Below the pieces are notes generated by a model that worked only from the letters and a program-made list of their open reading frames with translations, had not been told where the DNA came from and did not search any database. 64,000 nucleotides of DNA from Methylobacterium sp. CB376. Lineage in GTDB: Bacteria > Pseudomonadota > Alphaproteobacteria > Rhizobiales > Beijerinckiaceae. The stretch spans positions 2,542,001 to 2,606,000 of the forward strand of contig NZ_CP121648.1 of NCBI RefSeq assembly GCF_029714205.1, in the 5' to 3' direction. The number at the start of each line of letters is the position of its first letter. The first letter of the stretch is position 1. Positions 28,482 through 36,253 of this stretch are shown here, one piece after another. The position numbers and the translations under genes are program-made.

Positions 28482-29462
28482 TCACGCGCGCAGCAGGCCG
28501 CGCTGGCCGAACAGGGGCGAGCGGGCGCCGGTGTGGCGGCGCCCGTCATGGTACTTGCCGACGCAGGCGACCTCCTCGGCGGAGCCGAACACCAGGGGCG
28601 TGCGCTGCTGCAGGTCCAGGGTCGGCAGATCGAGGATGCGGGCGTCGCGCCCGTCCGTGGCCGCGCCCCCGGCCGCCTCCATCACGAGTGCGATCGGGGC
28701 CGCCTCGTGGATGAGCCGGGTCGCGCCGTTGGCGCGCCCGCGCCGGGTCTCGCCGGGCAGGATGTGCACCCCGCCGCGGCACAGGGCCCGCTGCGCCCCG
28801 ACCGCCAGGGAGGCGCACCAGCCCATGGCGAAATCCTGCCCGCGCGGCCCCTCGCTCCCGCGCAGGCAATCCTCCACGAAGGCGCGCATCGGCGCCTCCC
28901 AGAACCGGGCATTGGCCGCGTCGATGGCGTAGAGGGTGCTCGTCGGCGGGATCGCCACCGCCTCGCGGCTCAGCCGGAACGCGCCGGAGGGATCGAGGGT
29001 GAAGATCCGGGCCCCCGCGCCCCAGGTCACGGCGAGTTCGGTCCGCGGCCCGTAGGTGACGAATCCGGCCGCCACCTGGATCCGGCCGGGCTCCCGGAAG
29101 GGCGCGCCCGCGGCGGGGCGCAGCGAGAACAGGGTTCCGGCGGGCTGGTTGCCCGCGAGGTTCTCCCGGCCGTCGAGGGGCGTGAGCGCGACCGCGATCG
29201 CGCCGTCGGGCATGAGCGCCAGCGGCGCCTCGGCCTCCGGCAGGGCGAGGAGGGCGGTCGGCGTCTCCCGCAGGGCGGCGACGAAGCGGGCCTGCACCGC
29301 GGCGTCGAGGTCGTCCGGGCCGGCATCGGCGCCGCCGTCGCGCAGGAGCCGCCCCGTCCCGGCCGCCGCCTCCGCCAGCGCCGCCAGCACGGCCGCGATC
29401 GGACGATCGCCGCCAGCCACCTCGCGCGCGAGGCAGGCGTCGAGGCGAGATCCGAGCCCCAT
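28482..29462 (-). CDS. Class I fructose-1,6-bisphosphatase-like protein with altered metal site
   Basis: 326 residues, FBPase class I fold: VTYGPRTELAVTWGAG, FTLDPSGAFRLSRE, GGVHILPGE, LIHEAAPIALVMEAAGGAAT and ILDLPTLDLQQRTPLVFGS match the family. The metal-binding signature normally DPLDGSSN reads TPLDGREN here, losing the first Asp and both Ser, and the upstream acidic EE pair is changed (LPEAEAP). The late Glu in HEAAPIALVMEAAGG is kept. The position between a CbbR/QscR-like regulator and PRK marks it as the cbbF position. It may be weakly active, have changed metal use, or be a regulatory protein. Confidence 0.85.
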   Translation of the reverse strand: MGLGSRLDACLAREVAGGDRPIAAVLAALAEAAAGTGRLLRDGGADAGPDDLDAAVQARFVAALRETPTALLALPEAEAPLALMPDGAIAVALTPLDGRENLAGNQPAGTLFSLRPAAGAPFREPGRIQVAAGFVTYGPRTELAVTWGAGARIFTLDPSGAFRLSREAVAIPPTSTLYAIDAANARFWEAPMRAFVEDCLRGSEGPRGQDFAMGWCASLAVGAQRALCRGGVHILPGETRRGRANGATRLIHEAAPIALVMEAAGGAATDGRDARILDLPTLDLQQRTPLVFGSAEEVACVGKYHDGRRHTGARSPLFGQRGLLRA

Positions 29463-29639
29463 GCCGCTGTTCCTTCCGTCCCCTGCGCCCCGCCGCGGAT
29501 CCGGGCCGGTCCCGAAAGCCCGCCCCGGACGCCGCGGCCTCCTCGGCGGAATGCGGGGCGATCCGCTCGCCTGTCACCCCGCGAAAACTATGGCCGGCCG
29601 GGCTCGCGGGGGCAAATCTGAAAAAACTTGCCACCGCTT

Positions 29640-29652
29640 TCAAAAAAAATAA
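29640..29652 (+). promoter_or_regulatory. Candidate LysR/CbbR box in the divergent promoter
   Basis: TCA-AAAAAAA-TAA (29640-29652) fits both the LysR T-N11-A rule and the TNA-N7-TNA half-site described for CbbR. It lies immediately before the regulator ATG (29655), in the 192-base gap separating it from the FBPase-like gene. Position favours autorepression. Confidence 0.4.
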
Positions 29653-29654
29653 GC

Positions 29655-30635
29655 ATGGCGCGAACGTGGCAGGACGTGATGCGCAACCTCTCGCTCAAGC
29701 AGCTTCAGGCCGTTGCCTCCATCGCGCGGCTCGGGACGATGACTCGGGCGGCCCAGGAATTGAACGTGACACCCGCGGCGCTCACCGCCCGGATCAAGGC
29801 CCTGGAGGACGAGGCGGGGCTGCTGCTGTTCGACCGCACCAGCGCCGGGCTGAAGCCGACCGATGCGGGGCGCGAGATGCTGTGGGCGATCGACAGCATC
29901 AACACGGTGCTGGAGACCTGCGCGGAACGCCTGAAGGCCCTGCGGGGCGGCAGCGGCGGGCGGGTGTCGATCGGGGTCGTGTCGACGGCGAAGTACTTCG
30001 CCCCCCAGCTGATCGGCGGCTTCGTGCACCAGCATCCCTCGGTCGAGATCGACCTCGTGGTCGGCAACCGGGGAGCCACGCTCGAATCGATCCGCGACTA
30101 CAAGGTCGATCTCGCGATCATGGGCCGGCCCCCGCGCGATTTCCCGATCTCGGCCGAATCCTTCGGCCCGCACCCGCTGGTGGTGATCGCCTCGCCGAGC
30201 CACCGCTTCGCCGGGCGGGTCGGCATCACCAAGGCGGAGCTCGCCGAGGAGCCGTTCCTGGTGCGCGAGTACGGGTCGGGCACCCGGACGGTGTTCGAGG
30301 AGTTCATGACCGGCGTGATGATCAAGCGGGCGCGCCTCGGCATCGACAGCGGCTCGAACGAGACCATCAAGCAGACGGTGATGGCGGGCTTCGGCATCGC
30401 GCTGATCTCCGGCCACACGGTGGCGGCGGAGGTGGCGAGCCGGCGCCTCGTCCTCCTCGACGTCGAGGGACTGCCGATCCGGCGCGAGTGGTTCGTGGTG
30501 CGCCGCGCCGACAAGGTGCTGAGCCCGGCGGCGCGGTCGCTGTGGGACTACGTGGTCAAGGAGGGCGCCTCCTGGCTGCCGACCCTGCCGCTGCGCCCGC
30601 CCGGCGCGCCGGCGGGGGCGCCGGTGGCGGCGTAG
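29655..30635 (+). CDS. LysR-family regulator of the CbbR/QscR type
   Basis: 326 residues from ATG 29655. The N-terminal winged HTH (SLKQLQAVASIARLGTMTRAAQELNVTPAALTARIKALEDEAGLLLFDRTSAG) is very close to CbbR/QscR. The effector domain starts RVSIGVVSTAKYFAPQLIGGF, and the SAESFGPHPLVVIASP and YGSGTRTVFEEFM segments are typical of CbbR. The in-frame ATG 29679 (MRNLSLKQL) has AGGA 4 bases upstream and is an alternative start. It is divergent from the FBPase-like/PRK pair, the classic CbbR position. In methylotrophs without RuBisCO the homologue QscR controls serine-cycle genes and senses RuBP made by PRK. Which name applies cannot be settled from sequence alone. Confidence 0.88.
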   Translation: MARTWQDVMRNLSLKQLQAVASIARLGTMTRAAQELNVTPAALTARIKALEDEAGLLLFDRTSAGLKPTDAGREMLWAIDSINTVLETCAERLKALRGGSGGRVSIGVVSTAKYFAPQLIGGFVHQHPSVEIDLVVGNRGATLESIRDYKVDLAIMGRPPRDFPISAESFGPHPLVVIASPSHRFAGRVGITKAELAEEPFLVREYGSGTRTVFEEFMTGVMIKRARLGIDSGSNETIKQTVMAGFGIALISGHTVAAEVASRRLVLLDVEGLPIRREWFVVRRADKVLSPAARSLWDYVVKEGASWLPTLPLRPPGAPAGAPVAA

Positions 30636-30789
30636 GGACGTCCTCGAAGGAGCGTGCTCCGCCATGAGACTCGGGTCGGCGCTGCACGCGAACGACACCG
30701 CGACGGGACGCAATGGGTCGCCACGACCCGCCTCATCCGCCCTGCGCATCTCAGGCAGCCCTCGGGCGACCGGCGTCGCTCCTCCGCGA

Positions 30790-31554
30790 CTACGGTCCCG
30801 CCGGCAGGTCCTCCACCGGAACGCCCGCGGGCACGCGCCCCTGCGCCCGGAACCGCTCGCAGCCCGCCTCGGCGCGCAGGCGCGCCGCCAGCCCCTCGCG
30901 CCCGCCGAACTGGAAGCCGAGCTGGCTCGCGTAGGCGGCGCAGGCGGCCTCCTTGCGGGCCTCGTCCTCGGCCGAGAGCCGCACCGCGACGTCCGGCAGC
31001 AGGGCGAAGTCCCGGCAAAACGGCGTCTTCGGGTCGGGATGGCGCACCGTGTAGGGGAAGTCGCGCCACCACAGGACCGGCGCCGCGGGCGCGACCGCGC
31101 GCAGCGCCCGCACGAGCTGGACGTGATCGACGTGCCCCCCGATCGCCTGCGGCGCGAGGAGCAGATCGGGCGGCGTCTCGGCAGAGAGGCTGGCGAGCGC
31201 TGCGGCGAGGGCGGGGCCGATCCCGTCCTCCGGGAGGAGGTCCCCGAACAGGGCCGCGGCCGAACCGTAGCCGCGGTGCGGCGCCTCGGGCAGGGCGAGG
31301 TGGCGCGCGAGCGCCCCGAGCGACGCGCAGGCCGCCGCGTCCTCGGCCCGCCGCAGGGCCATGTAATCCACCTCCGGGCCGAGCCCCTTGTCGAGCTGGC
31401 AGGCGAGCGCGAAGCCCGTCGGACGCGCCACGCTCGCGGTGAACAGCGTCGCCACCACGACCTGCCAGCCCGCGCGGGCGAGCCGCGCCAGCGTGCCCCC
31501 GCAGGAGAAGGCCGCGTCGTCGAGATGGGGCGACAGGGCGAGGGCCAGAGGCAT
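30790..31554 (-). CDS. PIG-L/LmbE family deacetylase
   Basis: 254 residues. Zn-dependent N-acetylglucosaminyl deacetylase fold with both metal motifs: SPHLDDAAFSCGGTLARLA (H-x-x-D-D) near residue 9 and GHVDHVQLVRAL (H-x-x-H) near 125. The family includes MshB (deacetylates GlcNAc-inositol in mycothiol synthesis), BshB and PIG-L (GlcNAc-PI). It is the last gene of the eight-gene operon, directly after a GT4 gene (10-base gap). By position it should deacetylate the glycoside made by that transferase (inference). No signal peptide. Confidence 0.92.
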   Translation of the reverse strand: MPLALALSPHLDDAAFSCGGTLARLARAGWQVVVATLFTASVARPTGFALACQLDKGLGPEVDYMALRRAEDAAACASLGALARHLALPEAPHRGYGSAAALFGDLLPEDGIGPALAAALASLSAETPPDLLLAPQAIGGHVDHVQLVRALRAVAPAAPVLWWRDFPYTVRHPDPKTPFCRDFALLPDVAVRLSAEDEARKEAACAAYASQLGFQFGGREGLAARLRAEAGCERFRAQGRVPAGVPVEDLPAGP

Positions 31555-31564
31555 CAGTGCAGCA

Positions 31565-32797
31565 TCAGAGCAGGTGCGGCTCGGCGCGGAAGCGGCAGGC
31601 GGGATCCCGCGGCAGCACCGGGTCGACCGGGTCGGGCGCGCGGCCGCGCAGGCCGGCATAGACCCCCATGATCTGCCGCCCGACCGCCGTCCAGGAATAG
31701 TCCCGGCGGCACTCCGCCAGGGCCGCCGCGGCGAGGCGGGCGCGCAGCGTCCGGTCGGTGATCACCCGGTGGAGCGCCTCCGCCAGGGCCGTCACGTCGC
31801 CCGGCTGGACCAGGAGGCCGTTCTCGCCGTCGCGCAGGCAGTCCGAGACCCCGACCGAGTGCGTCGAGACCACCGCGAGCCCGGCCGCCATCGCCTCCAG
31901 GATGGTGTTGGAGAAGCCCTCCGCGTAGGTCGGCGAGACGAAGACGTCGCCCTGCCCGTAGAGGGCCGGCACGGCGTCGTACTCCGCGTAGCCGGTGAAG
32001 CGGACCTGCGCCTCGCCGAAGCCGAGATCGGCCGCGAGCGCGCGGGCGGGCGCGACGTCGGGGCCGATCCCCGAGATCACGGCCGCGAAGGGCGTCCCGC
32101 GCAGGCGCAGCAGGCTCAGCGCGTCGAGGAAGTCGAGGACGCCTTTCCGGCGGTCGACCCGGCCGTGATAGAGGAGCCGCACCGGCTCCGCGGCCGCGCC
32201 CGGTTGCCGGCCGGGCACCGGCCGGAAGCGCTCGGTATCGACGGCGCCCGGCACGATGGTGAAGCGGGCCGGATCGGCCCCGAGCCGGTCGCAGACCTCC
32301 CGCACGAAGGAGCGCCCGCCGATCAGCAGCGCGTTGGCGCGGGCGAGCACCCGCACCATGGCGAGGCGGTGGGTCTCGCAGCAGGAGCCGACCCAGTGCC
32401 CGTCGCCGCCCTGGATCGAGACCACGTTCGGGACGCCGAGATCCTGCGAGGCGAGCAGCGTCGCCCAGCCGGTCGGGTAGCCGTACTGCGCGTGCAGGAC
32501 GTCGAACGGCGCGCGCCGGTGCTCGGCCGCGATGGCCGCCACCATCGCGTCGATGTCGCGCTCGAAATCGCCCCCGTCCTGCTCGCCGCATTGTTCGAGG
32601 CCGATCACCCGCACGCCGGGAACCGGCGGCGGCGGGCCGCCGCCGTAGACCCGGGTGCCGAAGGCGTCGCCCCGGTACTGGCTCACCATCGTCACGTCGT
32701 GGCCGGCCCCGACCAATTCCCGCAGCAGGTTCTGCGCGTACACGCTCATGCCCGAAATCGCCGGGAAGTAGCGCCGGCTGACGAAGCAGATCCTCAT
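31565..32797 (-). CDS. GT4-family glycosyltransferase
   Basis: 410 residues, GT-B fold. N-terminal MRICFVSRRYFPAISGMSVY, acceptor-side HAQYGYPTGWATLLA, C-terminal donor domain with VPGAVDTERFRPVPG, LLYHGRVDRRKGVLDFLDAL, and the E-x7-E motif in YAEGFSNTILEAMAAG followed by LVVSTHSVG-like sequence. It resembles MshA/BshA-like retaining transferases in domain organisation. Those attach GlcNAc from UDP-GlcNAc to inositol-phosphate or malate; the true donor here is unknown. ATG 32797 overlaps the upstream isomerase stop as ATGA. The neighbours (inositol-phosphate synthase, PIG-L deacetylase) suggest an inositol acceptor. Confidence 0.92.
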   Translation of the reverse strand: MRICFVSRRYFPAISGMSVYAQNLLRELVGAGHDVTMVSQYRGDAFGTRVYGGGPPPPVPGVRVIGLEQCGEQDGGDFERDIDAMVAAIAAEHRRAPFDVLHAQYGYPTGWATLLASQDLGVPNVVSIQGGDGHWVGSCCETHRLAMVRVLARANALLIGGRSFVREVCDRLGADPARFTIVPGAVDTERFRPVPGRQPGAAAEPVRLLYHGRVDRRKGVLDFLDALSLLRLRGTPFAAVISGIGPDVAPARALAADLGFGEAQVRFTGYAEYDAVPALYGQGDVFVSPTYAEGFSNTILEAMAAGLAVVSTHSVGVSDCLRDGENGLLVQPGDVTALAEALHRVITDRTLRARLAAAALAECRRDYSWTAVGRQIMGVYAGLRGRAPDPVDPVLPRDPACRFRAEPHLL

Positions 32798-33627
32798 CCC
32801 CGTCGCCCCCGACACGTCTTCAGGAAGGCCAGCGCCTCCGGGATCATGCGGTCCGCCCGGTGGCTCTCCCGCGACAGCTCCACGCAGACCAGGCGCCGGA
32901 ACCCCACCGCCTCGAGCGCGTCGAGGACCCCCGGCACGTCCATGTCGCCCTCGCCGAAGGGCAGGTGGACGTGGACGCCGCGCGCCATGTCCTCGATCGC
33001 CACGGTGCCGAGCTGCCCGGCGAATTCCCGCACCGCGGCGGCCGGATCGCGCTCGCCGGTGACGAGGCAATGGCCGGTGTCGAGGGCGAGCGAGAGGCCC
33101 TCCAGCCGCAGGGCCGCGTAATCGTCCAGCGTCTCGATCAGCATCCCGGGCTCGGGTTCGAGCGCCGCCACCACGGAGCGGGCGCGGGCGTGGGAGACGA
33201 CCTCCTCCAGCCCGGCGCGCAGCCAGTCGCGCGCCTCGCCCGGGGCCAGTCCGGGCCTCGGCACCCCCGCCCAGAAGGAGACCGCCTCGGAGCCGAGGAT
33301 CTGCGCGACGTCGATGGCCCGGCGCAGGAAGGCGACGCGGCGCGCCCGGCCCTGCGGGTCGGCGGTCACCAGGGTCGGCTCGTGCTTGGCGCGGGGGTCG
33401 AGGAGGAAGCGCGCCCCGGTCTCGATCACCGAGCCGAGGCCCAGGGCGGTGAGGCGCCCGCGCACGCGCTCGGCCTCGCGGGCCCAGTCCTCGGCCAAGG
33501 GGTCGAGGTGGTGGATGTCCAGGGTGAGGGCGACGCCGTCGTAGCCGGCCTCGGCGATGAGCGCGAGCGCGTCGTCGAGCCGGTGGTTGGCGGCGCCGTT
33601 GGTGTTGTAGGCGAAGCGCAGGCTCAC
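32794..33627 (-). CDS. Sugar phosphate isomerase/epimerase family TIM-barrel protein
   Basis: 277 residues, AP_endonuc_2/xylose-isomerase-like barrel. Metal-ligand segments: VAALEPEPGMLIETLDDY, LSLALDTGHCLVTGE, GTVAIEDMARGVHVHLPFGE and CVELSRESHRAD carry the usual Glu/Asp/His ligands. The N-terminus RFAYNTNGAANHRLDDALAL is typical of the family. IolE (inosose dehydratase), IolI and 3-dehydroshikimate dehydratases share this fold. With an IolG-like dehydrogenase and inositol-phosphate synthase in the same operon, a keto-inositol or keto-sugar substrate is likely (inference). GTG 33627 overlaps the YcaO stop as GTGA. Confidence 0.88.
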   Translation of the reverse strand: MSLRFAYNTNGAANHRLDDALALIAEAGYDGVALTLDIHHLDPLAEDWAREAERVRGRLTALGLGSVIETGARFLLDPRAKHEPTLVTADPQGRARRVAFLRRAIDVAQILGSEAVSFWAGVPRPGLAPGEARDWLRAGLEEVVSHARARSVVAALEPEPGMLIETLDDYAALRLEGLSLALDTGHCLVTGERDPAAAVREFAGQLGTVAIEDMARGVHVHLPFGEGDMDVPGVLDALEAVGFRRLVCVELSRESHRADRMIPEALAFLKTCRGRRG

Positions 33628-35198
33628 GCGGCCCTCCCGCGGCGCTCGAGCCGGAACGGCGCGTGGTGCGATTCCGGCTCGCGGTAGAGGGGGTAGAGCG
33701 GCCCGACGATCCGCTCGGCCAGGGCAACGTCGAAGAGCGGCTGGCCGCCGAAGCGCTCCAGGGCCTCGGGCGTCAGGCGCACCGGCCGCAGGGTCTCGCT
33801 CTCCTGCCCGAAGCGGATCAGCGGGTGGTCGCGGGCGATCAGCTTGGCGGTGTTGCGCTCGCCGATCCGGTAATAGCTCATGGTCTCGACTTCGAGCCCC
33901 GGCACGATCGCCTTCACCACCCCGACGCCGCCGCCCGGCGGGGATGCATCGAGGTAGAGGACGTCGAAGCCCTCCGCCTCCAGGCGCTCGCGGGCGAGCC
34001 GCCCGCGGGCCTGGCCGTCCGGCGCGGCCGCGGTCGGCAGCTCGGCGAAGGGCTTGCGGGCGCGCTCGGAGAAGACCGTGTCGGCGAGGAAGCCGCGCAG
34101 GGTCTCGGCCGGTTGCTCGATCCAGTGGAGCATGGCGGAGAGGGCGCGGCTCTCCTCCTTGTCGAGACTCGGCAGGGCCGTCTCGATGAAGGCGTCGACG
34201 TAGCCGGGCGGGGTGATGCCCCGGGCGAGCGCCAGCGGCCCGTGGCCGAAGGTCTTGCGCACCCGCGCGGCCTGGAATTCCAGCAGCGCCTTGCGCAGGG
34301 CGCGCTCGCGGTCCGGGTCGCAGGCCTCGCCGCAGGCCGAGAGCGCGATCGGCGCGGGGGCGCGGGCCGGGTCGAGGTCGTAGCCGACGCAGTAGACGTT
34401 GGCGAAGCCGAACTGGTCGGTGGCGAATTTCGGCATGGCGCGGATGCCGAGCGCCTCCAGCCGGTCGAGCATGGCGCGGGTCTCCGGCCCGACCCCCTCC
34501 GCGAGGTCGAGCAGCACGCCCTGGTCGAGGGCGCGGAACAGGAGCCCGTTCCCGTCGCGTTGCAGGAGTTCGAGCAGCCCGTGGCCGAGGGCGAAGGCCA
34601 CGTCGGGTCCGGCGCCGAGTCCGTTGGTGATCAGGTTCGTGAAGGGAACGTAGTCCTCGGAGAGTTCGAAATAGTCGGTGGCCGCGATGTCGAGGGGCAT
34701 CAGGACCGTCTCGCCGGTGCGGGCACGCACCACCTCGGTCCATTCGAGCACCGTGTCGCGGCCGACCGGGCTGCCGGCCGGCAGGCCGAGGGTGAGCGGG
34801 TCGGCGACCGAGCCGGCGCCGAACACCCGCGCGAGGTCGTGGTAGCTGCCGCGCTCCTTCTTGCGCGGGATCAGCGCGACGCTCGGCATCAGGTTCTCGG
34901 CGATCTCGGCGATCGAGCCGATGATCGCCTCGGCATCGGTGGCGCCGTAGCCGATGCCGCTCGGCATGGCACCGACGAAGAAGGGATCGTCGAGGAAGAG
35001 CGAGACGAACCAGGTCGGCACGCCGGTGCGGTCGAGGGGGGCGAGGGGGAAGCCGACGACGCGGCCCGGCGGCAGCACCTCCAGGTAGGCGCGGGCGGCG
35101 TCGGGCAGGTCGGCCGGCAGGCCCTCGACCACGCGCTTCTCGCCGAATCGGGTGGGGCGCGGGCGGCTCGGTCGCAGGCGGGGCGTGTCGCTCGTCAC
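33624..35198 (-). CDS. YcaO-domain ATP-dependent cyclodehydratase/thioamidase-like protein
   Basis: 524 residues. YcaO enzymes use ATP to activate amide oxygens, forming azolines, amidines or thioamides. The core (residues ~55-400) shows GIGYGATDAEAIIGSIAEIAENL, ATDYFELSEDYVPFTNLITN, GLGAGPDVAFALGHGLLELLQRDGN (the G-LLELL-RD helix of YcaO), and ALRKALLEFQAARV. A C-terminal stretch ends PLYREPESHHAPFRLERR. There is no TfuA gene, no cyclodehydratase E1-like partner and no recognisable precursor peptide nearby, so the substrate is probably a small molecule or a common protein. GTG 35198 follows AGGGAG. It is the fifth gene of the operon. Confidence 0.88.
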   Translation of the reverse strand: MTSDTPRLRPSRPRPTRFGEKRVVEGLPADLPDAARAYLEVLPPGRVVGFPLAPLDRTGVPTWFVSLFLDDPFFVGAMPSGIGYGATDAEAIIGSIAEIAENLMPSVALIPRKKERGSYHDLARVFGAGSVADPLTLGLPAGSPVGRDTVLEWTEVVRARTGETVLMPLDIAATDYFELSEDYVPFTNLITNGLGAGPDVAFALGHGLLELLQRDGNGLLFRALDQGVLLDLAEGVGPETRAMLDRLEALGIRAMPKFATDQFGFANVYCVGYDLDPARAPAPIALSACGEACDPDRERALRKALLEFQAARVRKTFGHGPLALARGITPPGYVDAFIETALPSLDKEESRALSAMLHWIEQPAETLRGFLADTVFSERARKPFAELPTAAAPDGQARGRLARERLEAEGFDVLYLDASPPGGGVGVVKAIVPGLEVETMSYYRIGERNTAKLIARDHPLIRFGQESETLRPVRLTPEALERFGGQPLFDVALAERIVGPLYPLYREPESHHAPFRLERRGRAA

Positions 35199-35221
35199 GG
35201 GGCTCCCTCTCGTCTCGGCGG

Positions 35222-36253
35222 TCAGGCGGCCGCGTCCGGGGCGGCGGGGGCCGCCGCGTAGGCGCGGGTGATGAGGCGCATGGTGTGGAGGTCGCGGGCG
35301 ACCGACCACGCGGCCCGCTCGGACGGGTCGCGCAGGGCCCGGCCGAAGGCGCGCACCTGCTCCAGGAAGGGCGAGGCCGCCTCGTCGAAGGCGAGCGGGG
35401 TGCGCGCGCCGGTCCGGCCGTCCGTGAGCGTCACCCGGCCGCCGGCCTCCTGGCCCATCGTGTTCTCGGCGGTGACGAGCCCGGCCGTGCCGGAGACCTC
35501 CAGGCGGCGGCGCGGCAGCGCCTCCGGGTAATTGTAGGCGACGTGCAGGCTCGCCAGGACGCCCGAGCCCGTGCGCCCGATCAGGAGCGCGCCGTCATCG
35601 ACCGCGTAGGCCTGCGCGCGGGCCTGGGTCAGGGCCGCGATCTCGACCAGGGGCTCGCCGAGCAGGAACTCGGCGAGATCGAGCCCGTGGGGCGCGAGGT
35701 CCATCAGCGCCCCGCCGCCCGCCTGGGCCGGGTCGATGCGCCAGTTCGCCTGGCCGGGCAGCGAGGTCCAGGCCCGGTCGAGCCAGCAGGCGTAGACGAT
35801 GCGCAGGGCCGTCACGGTGCCGATCCGGCCGGCCCGGATCGCCTCCCGCAGCACCCGGTGGCCGGGATGGTGGCGCTGGTCGAAGGCCGTCCCGTACAGG
35901 ATCCCGGTGCGGGCGACGCAGGCCGCCATCGCCTCCGCGTCCGCGAGCGTCGCGGCCATGGGCTTCTCGCACAGCACTGCCTTGCCGGCCCCCGCCAGGG
36001 CCTCGACGGCGCCGCGATGCAGGTGGTTCGGCGTCGCCACGTAGACGGCCTCGACCTCGGGCGCCGCGAGGAGGCCGTCCAGGGAGGCGTGGCTGCGCGC
36101 GCCGGCCCGCTCGGCGGCGGCGCGGGATTCCGGGTGGAGGTCGCAGACCGCCACGAGGCGGTGGCCGGCCCGGGCGATGGCCGGGGCCATGAAGTCGCGG
36201 GCGACCCAGCCGTAGCCGACGATGCCCCAGCCGACGGGCCGCGCGCTCGCCAT
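35222..36253 (-). CDS. Gfo/Idh/MocA family NAD(P)-dependent oxidoreductase
   Basis: 343 residues. Rossmann start GWGIVGYGWVARDFMAPAIA, then YVATPNHLHRGAVEALAGAG and the catalytic EKPMAATLADAEAMA. The C-terminal dimerisation domain includes GGGALMDLAPHGLDLAEFLLGEP, whose D-x-x-x-H is the usual active-site pair. Family members oxidise or reduce inositols (IolG), sugars and aminocyclitols at a secondary hydroxyl. The gene shares one base with the methyltransferase stop (TGATG) and is followed by YcaO after 23 bases. In this operon an inositol-like substrate is the simplest guess. Confidence 0.92.
   Translation of the reverse strand: MASARPVGWGIVGYGWVARDFMAPAIARAGHRLVAVCDLHPESRAAAERAGARSHASLDGLLAAPEVEAVYVATPNHLHRGAVEALAGAGKAVLCEKPMAATLADAEAMAACVARTGILYGTAFDQRHHPGHRVLREAIRAGRIGTVTALRIVYACWLDRAWTSLPGQANWRIDPAQAGGGALMDLAPHGLDLAEFLLGEPLVEIAALTQARAQAYAVDDGALLIGRTGSGVLASLHVAYNYPEALPRRRLEVSGTAGLVTAENTMGQEAGGRVTLTDGRTGARTPLAFDEAASPFLEQVRAFGRALRDPSERAAWSVARDLHTMRLITRAYAAAPAAPDAAA

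Noticed and set aside
30790..31554. PIG-L + GT4 + MIPS as a plain mycothiol pathway
   Set aside because: No MshC-type cysteine ligase or MshD acetyltransferase is present, and the extra YcaO, dehydrogenase and isomerase genes do not fit mycothiol.
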